Shown: piece after piece, positions 15,923 through 26,067 of the stretch | Layout of the letters: the number at the start of each line of letters is the position of its first letter | Position numbering within the stretch: position 1 is the first letter of the stretch | Origin: Nocardiopsis sp. FIRDI 009 | GTDB lineage: Bacteria; Actinomycetota; Actinomycetes; Streptosporangiales; Streptosporangiaceae | NCBI RefSeq assembly: GCF_003386285.1 | Contig: NZ_QPNC01000037.1 | Coordinates: 1-44,474, forward strand | Direction: 5' to 3' | Length of the DNA stretch: 44,474 bases | Made by a program: the position numbers and the translations under genes | Notes under the pieces: model-generated | What the model saw: the letters and a program-made list of their open reading frames with translations, nothing else | Told to the model about the DNA's origin: nothing | Database searches by the model: none

Positions 15923-18499
15923 ATGACCGACACCAGCGCCCACAGCGGCCCCGACCGCAGCGGCGACGCCGCCGACACCCCGGCCACACCCCCGATGAAG
16001 GCCGTCGTGATGGCGGGCGGCGAGGGCACCCGTCTGCGCCCCATGACGGCCAACCAGCCCAAACCCCTCCTGCCGGTGGTCAACAAGCCCATCATGGAGC
16101 ACGTCCTCCGGCTGCTGCGCAAACACGGCTTCACCGAGACGGTGGTGACCGTCCAGTTCCTGGCCACCCTCATCCGCAACCACTTCGGGGACGGTGAGGA
16201 GCTGGGCATGAAGCTCCACTACGTCGCCGAGGAGGTTCCCCTCGGAACCGCGGGCAGCGTCAAGAACGCCGAGGAGTACCTGCGCGGCGAACCGTTCATC
16301 GTCATCTCCGGCGACGCGCTCACCGATATCGACCTCACCGACATGGTGCGCTTCCACAAGGAGCGCGGCGCCAAGGTCACCATCGCCCTCAAACGGGTCC
16401 CCAACCCGCTGGAGTTCGGGATCATCATCGTGGACGAGCAGGGCCGCATCCAGCGGTTCCTGGAGAAGCCCACGTGGGGCCAGGTCTTCTCCGACACCGT
16501 CAACACCGGCATCTACATCATGGAGCCGGAGGTCCTCGACCGCGTCGCCGAGGGCGAGGTCGTGGACTGGTCCGGCGACGTCTTCCCCGAGCTGCTCAAG
16601 GAGGGCGAGCCCCTCTACGGCTACGTCGCCGACGGCTACTGGGAGGACGTCGGCACCCACGAGAGCTACCTCAGCGCCCAGGCCGACGTGCTCTCCGGCC
16701 GCGTCGACGTGGACATCGACGGCTTCGAGGTGTCGCCGGGCGTGTGGGTCGGCGAGGGCGCGCAGGTCGACCCGAACGCCGTGCTCAAGGGTCCGCTGTA
16801 CATCGGCGACTACGCCAAGGTCGAGTCCGGGGCGGAGCTGCGCGAGTACACCGTGGTGGGCAGCAACGCCGTGGTGCGCGCCGACGCCTTCTGCCACCGC
16901 ACGGTCCTGCACGACAACGTGTTCGTCGGGCGCGGCGCCAACCTGCGCGGCACGGTGATCGGGAAGAACACCGACGTCATGGCCGCCGCCCGGATCGAGG
17001 AGGGCGCGGTCGTGGGCGAGGACTGCGTCATCGAGTCCGAGGCCTACGTGCACAACGACGTCAAGGTCTACCCGTTCAAGACCATCGAGGCCGGTGCGGT
17101 GGTCAGCACCAACGTCGTGTGGGAGTCGCGCGGGCAGCGCTCGCTGTTCGGTCCGCGCGGGGTGTCCGGCCTGATCAACGTCGAGATCACCCCCGAACTG
17201 GCGGTGCGGTTGGCCAACGCCTACGCGACCACCCTGAAGAAGGGCGCGATCGTCACCACCTCCCGCGACGTCTCACGGGCGGCGCGCACCCTCAAGCGGG
17301 CGGTGATCAGCGCGCTGACGGCGGCCGCGATCGACGTGCGCGACCTGGAGGTCGTGCCGCTGCCGGTGGCGCGCTTCCACACCTCCCAGAGCGGGGTCAG
17401 CGGCGGCATCCACCTGCGCACGAGCCCGGGGGACCCGGAGTCGGTGGACATCCTCTTCCTCGACGGGCAGGGCGCCGACCTGTCGCCCGCCTCCCAGCGC
17501 AAGCTGGACCGGGTCTTCTCCCGGGCGGAGTACCGGCGGGCCTTCCCCGGGGAGATCGGGGAGCTGACCTTCCCCTCGCGCGGGGTGGAGAACTACTCGC
17601 ACGACCTGCTGCGCGCGGTGGACACCAGCGGTGTGGCCGAGGCCGAACTCAAGGTCGTGGTCGACTGCGCGGGCGGGACGGGCTCGCTCATCCTGCCGTC
17701 CCTGCTGGGGCGGATCGGGGTGGACGTGCTCACGGTGAACAACCGGCTGGACGAGGCGTCCCCGACCGACACAGCGGCCAAGCGGATGCGCGACCTGGAG
17801 CGGCTGGGCGAACTCGTGGCCAGTTCCGGGGCCGACTTCGGCGTCCGGTTCGACCCGGTGGCCGAGCGACTGGCCGTCGTGGACGAGAACGGCGAGCTGG
17901 TCGACGGCGGGCGGGCGCTGCTGGTCGTGCTGGACCTGGTCGCCGCCGAGCGCGGCGGCGGCACGGTGGCGCTGCCGGTCACCACCACCAGGGTGGCCGA
18001 GCGGGTGGCCGGCGCGCACGGGGTCTCGGTGCGGTGGACGGCCACGGCCACCGACGAGCTGACCAAGGCCGTCCGGGCGGGGGAGGAGGACATCGTCTTC
18101 GCCGGGGACGGCCGGGGCGGGTTCGTCATCCCCGAGTTCAGCCCCACCAGCGACGGCATCGCCGCCTTCGTGCGGCTGCTGGGCCTGGTGGCGCGCACCC
18201 GGCGCTCCGTGGGCCAGATCGACCGCGCCATCCCGCAGGCGCACCTGCTCCGCCGTTCGGTGCCCACCCCCTGGGCGGTCAAGGGCAGCGTCATGCGGGC
18301 CGTGGTGGAGGCCGCCGGGGACCGGGAGCTGGACACCACCGACGGGGTGCGGGTCCTGGAGGCCGACGGTAGTTGGGCGCTCGTCCTGCCCGACACCGCC
18401 GAGGCCGCGACCCATCTTTGGGCCGAAGGTCCCGACCCCGACACCGCGCACCGCCTGCTGGACGAGTGGGCGGCCGTCGTGGAGCGGGCCGAGGGCTGA
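15923..18499 (+). CDS. Mannose-1-phosphate guanylyltransferase-like protein with degenerate phosphomannomutase domain
   Basis: An 858-aa three-part protein. Residues 25-265 form a nucleotidyltransferase with VVMAGGEGTRLRPMT and KPLLPV (28-52) and the metal-binding SGDALTDID. Residues about 270-400 are left-handed beta-helix repeats (IGDYAKVESGAEL, VIGKNTDVMAAARI). Residues about 410-858 resemble phosphomannomutase. In this last domain the usual TASHNP is RTSPGDP (about 496-502), the DGDxDR metal loop is FDPVAER (about 642), and GExSG is GDGRGG (about 727), so mutase activity is doubtful. The ATG at 15923 has GGAGG 7 nt upstream. Probably makes GDP-mannose or another NDP-sugar for envelope glycans. 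Confidence 0.8.
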   Translation: MTDTSAHSGPDRSGDAADTPATPPMKAVVMAGGEGTRLRPMTANQPKPLLPVVNKPIMEHVLRLLRKHGFTETVVTVQFLATLIRNHFGDGEELGMKLHYVAEEVPLGTAGSVKNAEEYLRGEPFIVISGDALTDIDLTDMVRFHKERGAKVTIALKRVPNPLEFGIIIVDEQGRIQRFLEKPTWGQVFSDTVNTGIYIMEPEVLDRVAEGEVVDWSGDVFPELLKEGEPLYGYVADGYWEDVGTHESYLSAQADVLSGRVDVDIDGFEVSPGVWVGEGAQVDPNAVLKGPLYIGDYAKVESGAELREYTVVGSNAVVRADAFCHRTVLHDNVFVGRGANLRGTVIGKNTDVMAAARIEEGAVVGEDCVIESEAYVHNDVKVYPFKTIEAGAVVSTNVVWESRGQRSLFGPRGVSGLINVEITPELAVRLANAYATTLKKGAIVTTSRDVSRAARTLKRAVISALTAAAIDVRDLEVVPLPVARFHTSQSGVSGGIHLRTSPGDPESVDILFLDGQGADLSPASQRKLDRVFSRAEYRRAFPGEIGELTFPSRGVENYSHDLLRAVDTSGVAEAELKVVVDCAGGTGSLILPSLLGRIGVDVLTVNNRLDEASPTDTAAKRMRDLERLGELVASSGADFGVRFDPVAERLAVVDENGELVDGGRALLVVLDLVAAERGGGTVALPVTTTRVAERVAGAHGVSVRWTATATDELTKAVRAGEEDIVFAGDGRGGFVIPEFSPTSDGIAAFVRLLGLVARTRRSVGQIDRAIPQAHLLRRSVPTPWAVKGSVMRAVVEAAGDRELDTTDGVRVLEADGSWALVLPDTAEAATHLWAEGPDPDTAHRLLDEWAAVVERAEG

Positions 18500-18505
18500 C
18501 CGATC

Positions 18506-18546
18506 GCCGCGCGGGTGGGGACGGGACCCGTCCCCACCCGCGCGGC
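18506..18546 (+). terminator. Long perfect hairpin after the ManC-like gene
   Basis: A 20-bp perfect inverted repeat (18506-18525 with 18527-18546) begins 7 nt after the stop codon. It is GC-rich and lacks a U-run, like many actinobacterial terminators. A second small hairpin (ggggac-acc-gtcccc, 18558-18572) follows. Confidence 0.75.
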
Positions 18547-18572
18547 GTGTCCATCGAGGGGACACCGTCCCC

Positions 18573-19103
18573 ACCCCGGCGCGAAAGTTCCCGTTAAACT
18601 GGACATAACGGCAGGTCATCGTGGTGGGGGAAAGTTCGCGCGAATCCGTTTGGCTCAGTCGCGAACCAATCCGCCCCGCACGGCATCAGCACCAGAGCAG
18701 GTGTCCATCTCGACGGGGGCGGACATCGGCGGAGACGGTGCCCCGGGTGCCGGGTCCGCCGTCCCCTCCGCCGCGGGCGGGTCCGGGCGCCCACGGCAGG
18801 CCGAGGTGGAGCAAAACCCTTCCTGGACAGGGATATGGTTTAAAGTCGAGTGTTCCCTGACGCACCGCGTCACCACCGGGCGGGCACCCCAGCGACGGCG
18901 GACCCGGGCCGGGGGTGACAAGGAGTACAACATGGGGGATGAGACCAAGCGACCGACCGTGTGAGGCGCACCGCTGCCCGCCAGCGGGCTGTCTCGCCAC
19001 GCTCCGGGCGGTGTTCGGGTGAGCAACCCGTACGGCGTCCGGGACGTGTCACCGATCAGCCGAATCAAGCACCGCCCCGTGCGGTAGGAGGCCGAGCCGA
19101 CCT
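18573..19103. other. Long untranslated region upstream of the GarA-like gene
   Basis: About 530 nt with no convincing full-length gene. An AT-rich patch at 18830-18848 (ggatatggtttaaagt) may carry the promoter of the downstream operon. A 10-codon reading frame with a perfect ribosome site lies at 18932. In Mycobacterium the corresponding interval carries gcvH and membrane-protein genes; none is visible here. Confidence 0.5.
18932..18964 (+). CDS. Possible 10-residue upstream ORF (leader peptide)
   Basis: ATG to TGA encodes MGDETKRPTV. AAGGAG (18920-18925) lies 6 nt upstream, a near-ideal ribosome site that would be surprising by chance. It ends 139 nt before the GarA-like start. It may be a regulatory leader peptide or the stub of a gene since lost. 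Its short length gives no other support. Confidence 0.3.
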   Translation: MGDETKRPTV

Positions 19104-19649
19104 ATGTCGAGCGTTTACTGCACGCAGTGCGGTCACGCCGTTGCGGATGATGCCCGTTTCTGCTCCTACTGTGGGACTCCCATTCGCAGGCCCCAGCAGC
19201 AGACCCCACAACCTGGTGCGGGTGGGGACTCCGCCGGCGATGTCACGTCCACCATCTCGATCTCCGGGATCCAGGCCCTCGAGGAGGAGGAGTCGACCGG
19301 TGACGAGTTGGCGGCCGACGACCCGGCCAACGCCGACGCTCTTCCGCCGGGCACGGCGCTGCTCGTCGTGCGGCGCGGTCCCAACGCCGGGAGCCGGTTC
19401 CTGCTGGACAGCGACGTGACGACCGCGGGGCGCCACCCCAACAGCGACATCTTCCTCGACGACGTGACCGTCTCGCGCAGGCACGTCGAGTTCTTCCGTC
19501 GCGGTGACGGTTTCGGGGTCCGGGACGTGGGCAGCCTGAACGGCACCTACGTCAACCGCGAGCCCGTCGACGAGGCCGCCCTGGGCGGTGGGGACGAGAT
19601 CCAGATCGGCAAGTTCCGCATGGTCCTGCTGACCAAGCCGCGCCGCTGA
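19104..19649 (+). CDS. garA: Zinc-ribbon FHA-domain protein, GarA-like
   Basis: A 181-aa signalling protein. A zinc ribbon with Cys6, Cys9, Cys20 and Cys23 is followed by a linker holding DVTSTISISG (46-55), which corresponds to the Thr phosphorylation motif (ETTS-type) of GarA. An FHA domain follows (about 85-178: GRHPNSDIFLDDVTVSRRHVEF and DVGSLNGTYVN, with phosphothreonine-binding Arg, Ser and Asn). In mycobacteria unphosphorylated GarA binds and inhibits 2-oxoglutarate dehydrogenase and glutamate dehydrogenase; phosphorylation by PknB or PknG releases it. The zinc ribbon is absent from mycobacterial GarA. AGGAGG lies about 12 nt upstream, a longer gap than usual. Confidence 0.85.
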   Translation: MSSVYCTQCGHAVADDARFCSYCGTPIRRPQQQTPQPGAGGDSAGDVTSTISISGIQALEEEESTGDELAADDPANADALPPGTALLVVRRGPNAGSRFLLDSDVTTAGRHPNSDIFLDDVTVSRRHVEFFRRGDGFGVRDVGSLNGTYVNREPVDEAALGGGDEIQIGKFRMVLLTKPRR

Positions 19650-19974
19650 CCGGCGCGGTGACCAGGGGAAGGTGGGGCTGGAGCCGAAGGCCCCGGCCGA
19701 GGGCGGTGGTCCCATCTTCCCGAGAGGCGGTCATGGAGACGACGGACGGGTGGGGCTGGGGCAGGAGGCCCTCGGCCGGGGGTGGTAGCCTCCCCGCGAA
19801 TCGGCCGCCACGGCGATGGTGGGCGACGGGCGGGAGGGCCGAGCAGGTTTGCGGGCCCCCGCCTCCGGAGAGCTTTGTAACGAAGGGTGCCGATTTCGCC
19901 CTCGGGTCCTGATCCAAACGGGGGAGCAGGGACGAGCGCCCATCCGGCATGACGACTCGTGGGACGGAGCCGCT
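19650..19974. other. Non-coding gap where ftsR would be expected
   Basis: This 325-nt interval contains no frame resembling the MerR-type FtsR (Rv1828) that lies between garA and the nuclease gene in Mycobacterium and many other actinobacteria. A promoter for the nuclease gene may lie here, but I see no clear boxes. Confidence 0.45.
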
Positions 19975-20448
19975 GTGAAGCACATGGAGGTCGTCGGCGT
20001 CCGGGTTGAGATGCCCTCGAACCAGCCGATTGTCCTGCTCAAGGAATCCGACGGAGACCGCTACCTCCCGATCTGGATCGGCGGGGTGGAGGCCACGGCG
20101 ATCGCACTCGCGCAGCAGGGGGTGGCGCCCGCCCGGCCGCTCACCCACGACCTGTTCCGGGACGTGCTGGAGGCACTCGACACCGGGTTGCAGACGGTGA
20201 ACATCACCGGCCTGAGCGACGGGATCTTCTACGCCGAACTGGTGTTCAGCAACGGGGTGGAGGTCAGCGCGCGGCCCTCCGACTCGATCGCGCTCGCGCT
20301 GCGGACCGGCACGCCGATCTACGCCCACGAGGACGTGATCGACGAGGCCGGGATGCCGATCCCCGACGAGCAGGAGGACCAGGTCGAGGCGTTCCGGGAG
20401 TTCCTGGACAACATCTCGCCCGAGGACTTCGGTCGGCGTACCGAGTAG
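19975..20448 (+). CDS. Bifunctional nuclease family protein (DUF151)
   Basis: A 157-aa protein matching the DUF151 family (mycobacterial Rv1829). The pattern is VVGVRVEMPSNQPIVLLKE, DRYLPIWIGGVEATAIALAQQGV, RPLTHDLFRDVLEAL, DGIFYAELVF and ARPSDSIALALRTGTPIYAHEDV. Plant members have DNase/RNase activity; the bacterial role is unclear. The GTG at 19975 is chosen because GGAG lies 5 nt upstream; ATG at 19984 is an alternative. Genome context beside garA and gcvP is strongly conserved across actinobacteria. Confidence 0.88.
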   Translation: MKHMEVVGVRVEMPSNQPIVLLKESDGDRYLPIWIGGVEATAIALAQQGVAPARPLTHDLFRDVLEALDTGLQTVNITGLSDGIFYAELVFSNGVEVSARPSDSIALALRTGTPIYAHEDVIDEAGMPIPDEQEDQVEAFREFLDNISPEDFGRRTE

Positions 20449-20809
20449 GGTCCCGCCAGGCCGCGCGGCGGGCCGGTTCCGCCGCGCCCGTGGTGTGCCC
20501 GAGGACGGGTCCACCCCGGCGACACAGCTGTGACCTGCGGCTTCGTCGGGCTCGGTACTGATAGATTGGATTGTCGGGGCAAGGGAGGGGACGTGGTGGT
20601 CACGGCCGGGGCCTCCGGGCGGCCGCGGATCGGGCCCGGTGCGGATCCGGGACGCGCGCGACGCGCGTACTTGGCGACGCGCCGCGTGCCTTCGTTGACG
20701 CTGCCGGTCGGTCGTCCTACGGTCGGTGCAGTGGAACCCACGGCGCACCCTTTCCCTGAGTGGACATCCCCTGTCGACACCGCCGTGGGACGAGGAGCCG
20801 GAGGTCGGC
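20449..20809. other. Intergenic region upstream of the MerR gene
   Basis: About 360 nt with only a frame of doubtful coding value. A patch at 20559-20575 (actgatagattggattg) is AT-richer than its surroundings and could be a promoter for the MerR gene. No repeats or RNA gene recognised. Confidence 0.35.
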
Positions 20810-21403
20810 GTGGCGGTAGCGGGCGGCAAGCGGGAGACCCATGACAGGCGGTCCGCGCTGCGGCTAGCGGGGCAGCAGGGCCTACTGTGCGAAGAGGACG
20901 TGGTGGCGCTGCCGATGGACGTCGGGTACAGGGGGCCAGCGGCGTGTACCGCCGCCGGGATCACCTACCGTCAGCTCGACTACTGGGCCAGAACCGGCCT
21001 GGTCGAGCCGAGCGTGCGCGCCGGAGCCAACAACGCCCCCCTGTACAGCCTCCCCGACATCCTGTTGCTGAAGGTCGCCAAACGCCTTCTGGACACGGGT
21101 ATCTCCCTCCAACAGATCCGCACCGCCGTCGACCATCTGCGTGGCAGGCCCGCCCACGACCTGGCCAGCATCACGCTGATGAGCGACGGCGTCAGTGTCT
21201 ACGAGTGCACCTCGCCCGACGAGGTCGTCGACCTGATGCAGCGCGGACAGGGCATGTTCGGGCTGGCGCTGGGCAACGTGTGGCGGGAACTGGAGGAGGC
21301 GCTGGGCGTGGTCCCGGCCGAGGACCGCGCCGACCTGCCCGCCGCCCCGCCCCAGCCGGTGGACGAGCTGGCGCGCCGCCGCCGGGAGCGCCGCACGGGT
21401 TGA
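20810..21403 (+). CDS. MerR-family transcriptional regulator (Rv1830/McdR-like)
   Basis: A 197-aa regulator. The MerR winged helix is at about residues 38-110: GYRGPAACTAAGITYRQLDYWARTGLVEPSVR, then LYSLPDILLLKVAKRLLDTGISLQQIRTAVDHLR. The DLASITLMSDGVSVYECTSPDEVVDLMQRGQGMFG block follows; this region and the C-terminus match the mycobacterial Rv1830 type rather than FtsR. The GTG at 20810 has GGAGG 5 nt upstream; a GTG at 20726 in the same frame lacks a good site. In mycobacteria this regulator affects the cell cycle. Its targets here are unknown. Confidence 0.85.
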   Translation: MAVAGGKRETHDRRSALRLAGQQGLLCEEDVVALPMDVGYRGPAACTAAGITYRQLDYWARTGLVEPSVRAGANNAPLYSLPDILLLKVAKRLLDTGISLQQIRTAVDHLRGRPAHDLASITLMSDGVSVYECTSPDEVVDLMQRGQGMFGLALGNVWRELEEALGVVPAEDRADLPAAPPQPVDELARRRRERRTG

Positions 21404-21630
21404 CGGCGGCCCGCGACCGCGCGGTGGGGAGTGTCCGGCGGGCGATCGGGAACAGCGGTGTGTGAGGACCGCCCCGAGCGGGGAGCCGGCGGGGCGGGCG
21501 CCGGGGACACGCCAGACCCTGGCTCGGCTCCCGACGCGGCTATCGAGTACCGTTTGGTCACGGCAGGGATGAAAACCGACATTCACCCTGTCCATACATT
21601 CACACACAGCGTCAACAGGCCGTCAATACC

Positions 21631-21724
21631 ACGCGGGAGAGACCCCGGCAGGGGCGCCGACGGGGCAATACTCCCCAGTAACCTCTCAGGCACCACGGAC
21701 CGCGTGGAGGAGGCCGCTCTGAAG
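21631..21724 (+). ncRNA. Glycine riboswitch aptamer upstream of gcvP
   Basis: Conserved landmarks of the gcvT-type glycine aptamer are in order: GCGGGAGAGACCCC (21633-21646), GGGGCGCCGACGGGGCAA (21651-21668), ACCTCTCAGGCACCA (21681-21695), GGACCGCG and CTCTGAAG at the end. Only one complete aptamer is visible; the following 80 nt lack a second GCCGAAGG / CTCAGGC set, so it is a singlet. Glycine binding would turn on the decarboxylase gene. A TACATT at 21595-21600 is a possible -10. The aptamer ends about 85 nt before the gcvP start. Confidence 0.88.
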
Positions 21725-21743
21725 CCTGGGCCGCGCCGTGCCC

Positions 21744-21808
21744 GGTGACAGAGGGGGAGACCGTGAGGAACGCGCCGACCCGCTCGGCCCTGTCACCAGG
21801 AGGTCTCC
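21744..21808 (+). promoter_or_regulatory. Putative riboswitch expression platform masking the gcvP ribosome site
   Basis: GGTGACAG (21744-21751) pairs perfectly with CTGTCACC (21790-21797). Immediately inside and outside that stem, GGAGACC (21756-21762) is complementary to GGTCTCC (21802-21808), which overlaps the AGGAGG Shine-Dalgarno (21798-21803). The two pairings cannot form fully together, giving a switch between an exposed and a covered ribosome site. This points to translational control; which state glycine favours is inferred. Confidence 0.5.
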
Positions 21809-24718
<2,910 letters not shown>

Positions 24719-24731
24719 CGGTCGACCGCTT

Positions 24732-24767
24732 CCGTGGGAGGGGATCCGTGGTGGTCCCCTCCCACGG
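24732..24767 (+). terminator. Terminator hairpin after gcvP
   Basis: A perfect 13-bp stem (24732-24744 with 24755-24767) and 10-nt loop begin 13 nt after the gcvP stop codon. No U-tract. Confidence 0.65.
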
Positions 24768-24921
24768 GTGTGTCCGGTCGCCGGGGCGCCGCGCGTCCGC
24801 GCGGGGAGACGCCGGAGGAGCCCGTGCGGCCCGGGACGGTCATGGGATCACCACGGGAATCGTTTCGCGGTTGATGTCCGGAGAACACCCACAGGGCACC
24901 CCGGTCCGCTAGAAACGCGTC

Positions 24922-25962
24922 ATGGTGCTCACCAAACTAATCTACGGACACGAACGACGCGTGGTCAGAAAGGCGGGTGTCACCACGGGAGACGCGTGGC
25001 GGGACCGTGACCTGGCGTCGAGACTCCCCGCGATCCGGTCGGGCGACACGGACACGGCGGTCATGCTGCTCAAGACCCTGGACCCGAACCTGCGCGCCCT
25101 GCGCGTCGACGTCCTGGGCACGGAGTGCGTCCCCTTCCTGGACAGGCTCGAAGAGGCCCGGAAGGAGAGCGACGACCCCGACCTCGCCCTCCTGGCCGGA
25201 AGGACGCGGATCACGGCGGCGTGGCGGGTCCGGACCGGGGCGTGGGCCAAGGACGTGAGCAGGGAGCGCTTCGAGAGGTTCCACGCCATGCTCCCCGACG
25301 CCTACGAGCACCTGATCCACGCGACCAACGCGGCCCCGGACCGGCCGGACGCGCTGAACCACCTGCAGTGGTTCGGTCTGGGGGTGGGGATGCCCCGCGA
25401 GGACCTCGACTTCCTGTGGGAACGGATCGTCGAGCGCGATCCGTGGCACTACGAGAGCCACCTGTCCCGCCTCCAGGTCCTGTGCCAGAAGTGGAAGGGA
25501 TCCCACGAGGAGATGTTCGCCTTCGCCCGGGAGGCCGCCGCCCACGCCCACCGGGGCGATCCGCTGCTGGAACTGGTGCCGCGGGCGCACGTGGAGCGGT
25601 TCTCGATACTGGAGCGGGACAGGGAGGACGAGGTGGTGACCGTCGCCGACCTCAAGTCCCTGCGCCGGGAGTACTTCTCCGACCCCGGGGTGCGGTCGGA
25701 GCTCGCCGACGCCGCGGACCTGTGGCTGTCCGGGGACGACGACCACCCCCGCGGGCAGGAGACCGCGCACGAGTTCGGCGCCGCGCTCTACTTCTCGGGC
25801 GAGACGGAGCTCGCGACCCGTGCGCTGCGGCTGGTTGGGACGATCGTCCCGGATCTCTCGGCGTGGACCCGCTGCGCGTCGGGCGCGGAGTACGAATACA
25901 TTCGTGCCCGCCGCAAGCTGGGAATCCCGTTGTCCGGTCAGGCCGACCCCCTCCGTACCTGA
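24922..25962 (+). CDS. Hypothetical helical protein
   Basis: A 346-aa soluble, Asp/Arg-rich protein with no signal peptide or membrane segment. The arrangement of amphipathic helices (LLKTLDPNLRALRVDVLG, LWERIVERDPWHYESHLSRLQVLCQKW, FAREAAAHAHRGDPLLELV) suggests tandem helical hairpins of the TPR or DUF4034 type, but I do not recognise the family with confidence. The DPWHYESHLSRLQ region resembles superhelical repeat proteins of unknown function in streptomycetes. The ATG is preceded by TAGAAAC about 7 nt upstream and no Shine-Dalgarno, so a leaderless transcript is possible. A strong terminator follows. Confidence 0.6.
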   Translation: MVLTKLIYGHERRVVRKAGVTTGDAWRDRDLASRLPAIRSGDTDTAVMLLKTLDPNLRALRVDVLGTECVPFLDRLEEARKESDDPDLALLAGRTRITAAWRVRTGAWAKDVSRERFERFHAMLPDAYEHLIHATNAAPDRPDALNHLQWFGLGVGMPREDLDFLWERIVERDPWHYESHLSRLQVLCQKWKGSHEEMFAFAREAAAHAHRGDPLLELVPRAHVERFSILERDREDEVVTVADLKSLRREYFSDPGVRSELADAADLWLSGDDDHPRGQETAHEFGAALYFSGETELATRALRLVGTIVPDLSAWTRCASGAEYEYIRARRKLGIPLSGQADPLRT

Positions 25963-25967
25963 ACCAC

Positions 25968-25997
25968 GGGCGCCGACACGGAACCGGCGCCCTTTTT
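25968..25997 (+). terminator. Intrinsic terminator with U-run
   Basis: An 8-bp GC stem (25968-25975 with 25985-25992) is followed by TTTTT (25993-25997), the classic rho-independent pattern, 6 nt past the preceding stop codon. Confidence 0.85.
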
Positions 25998-26067
25998 CGG
26001 ACATGTCGAAAATCTACGACGTAAAGGTGGCGCCTGTTTCCACAGAACCGCACAAGGAGGATCCCCA

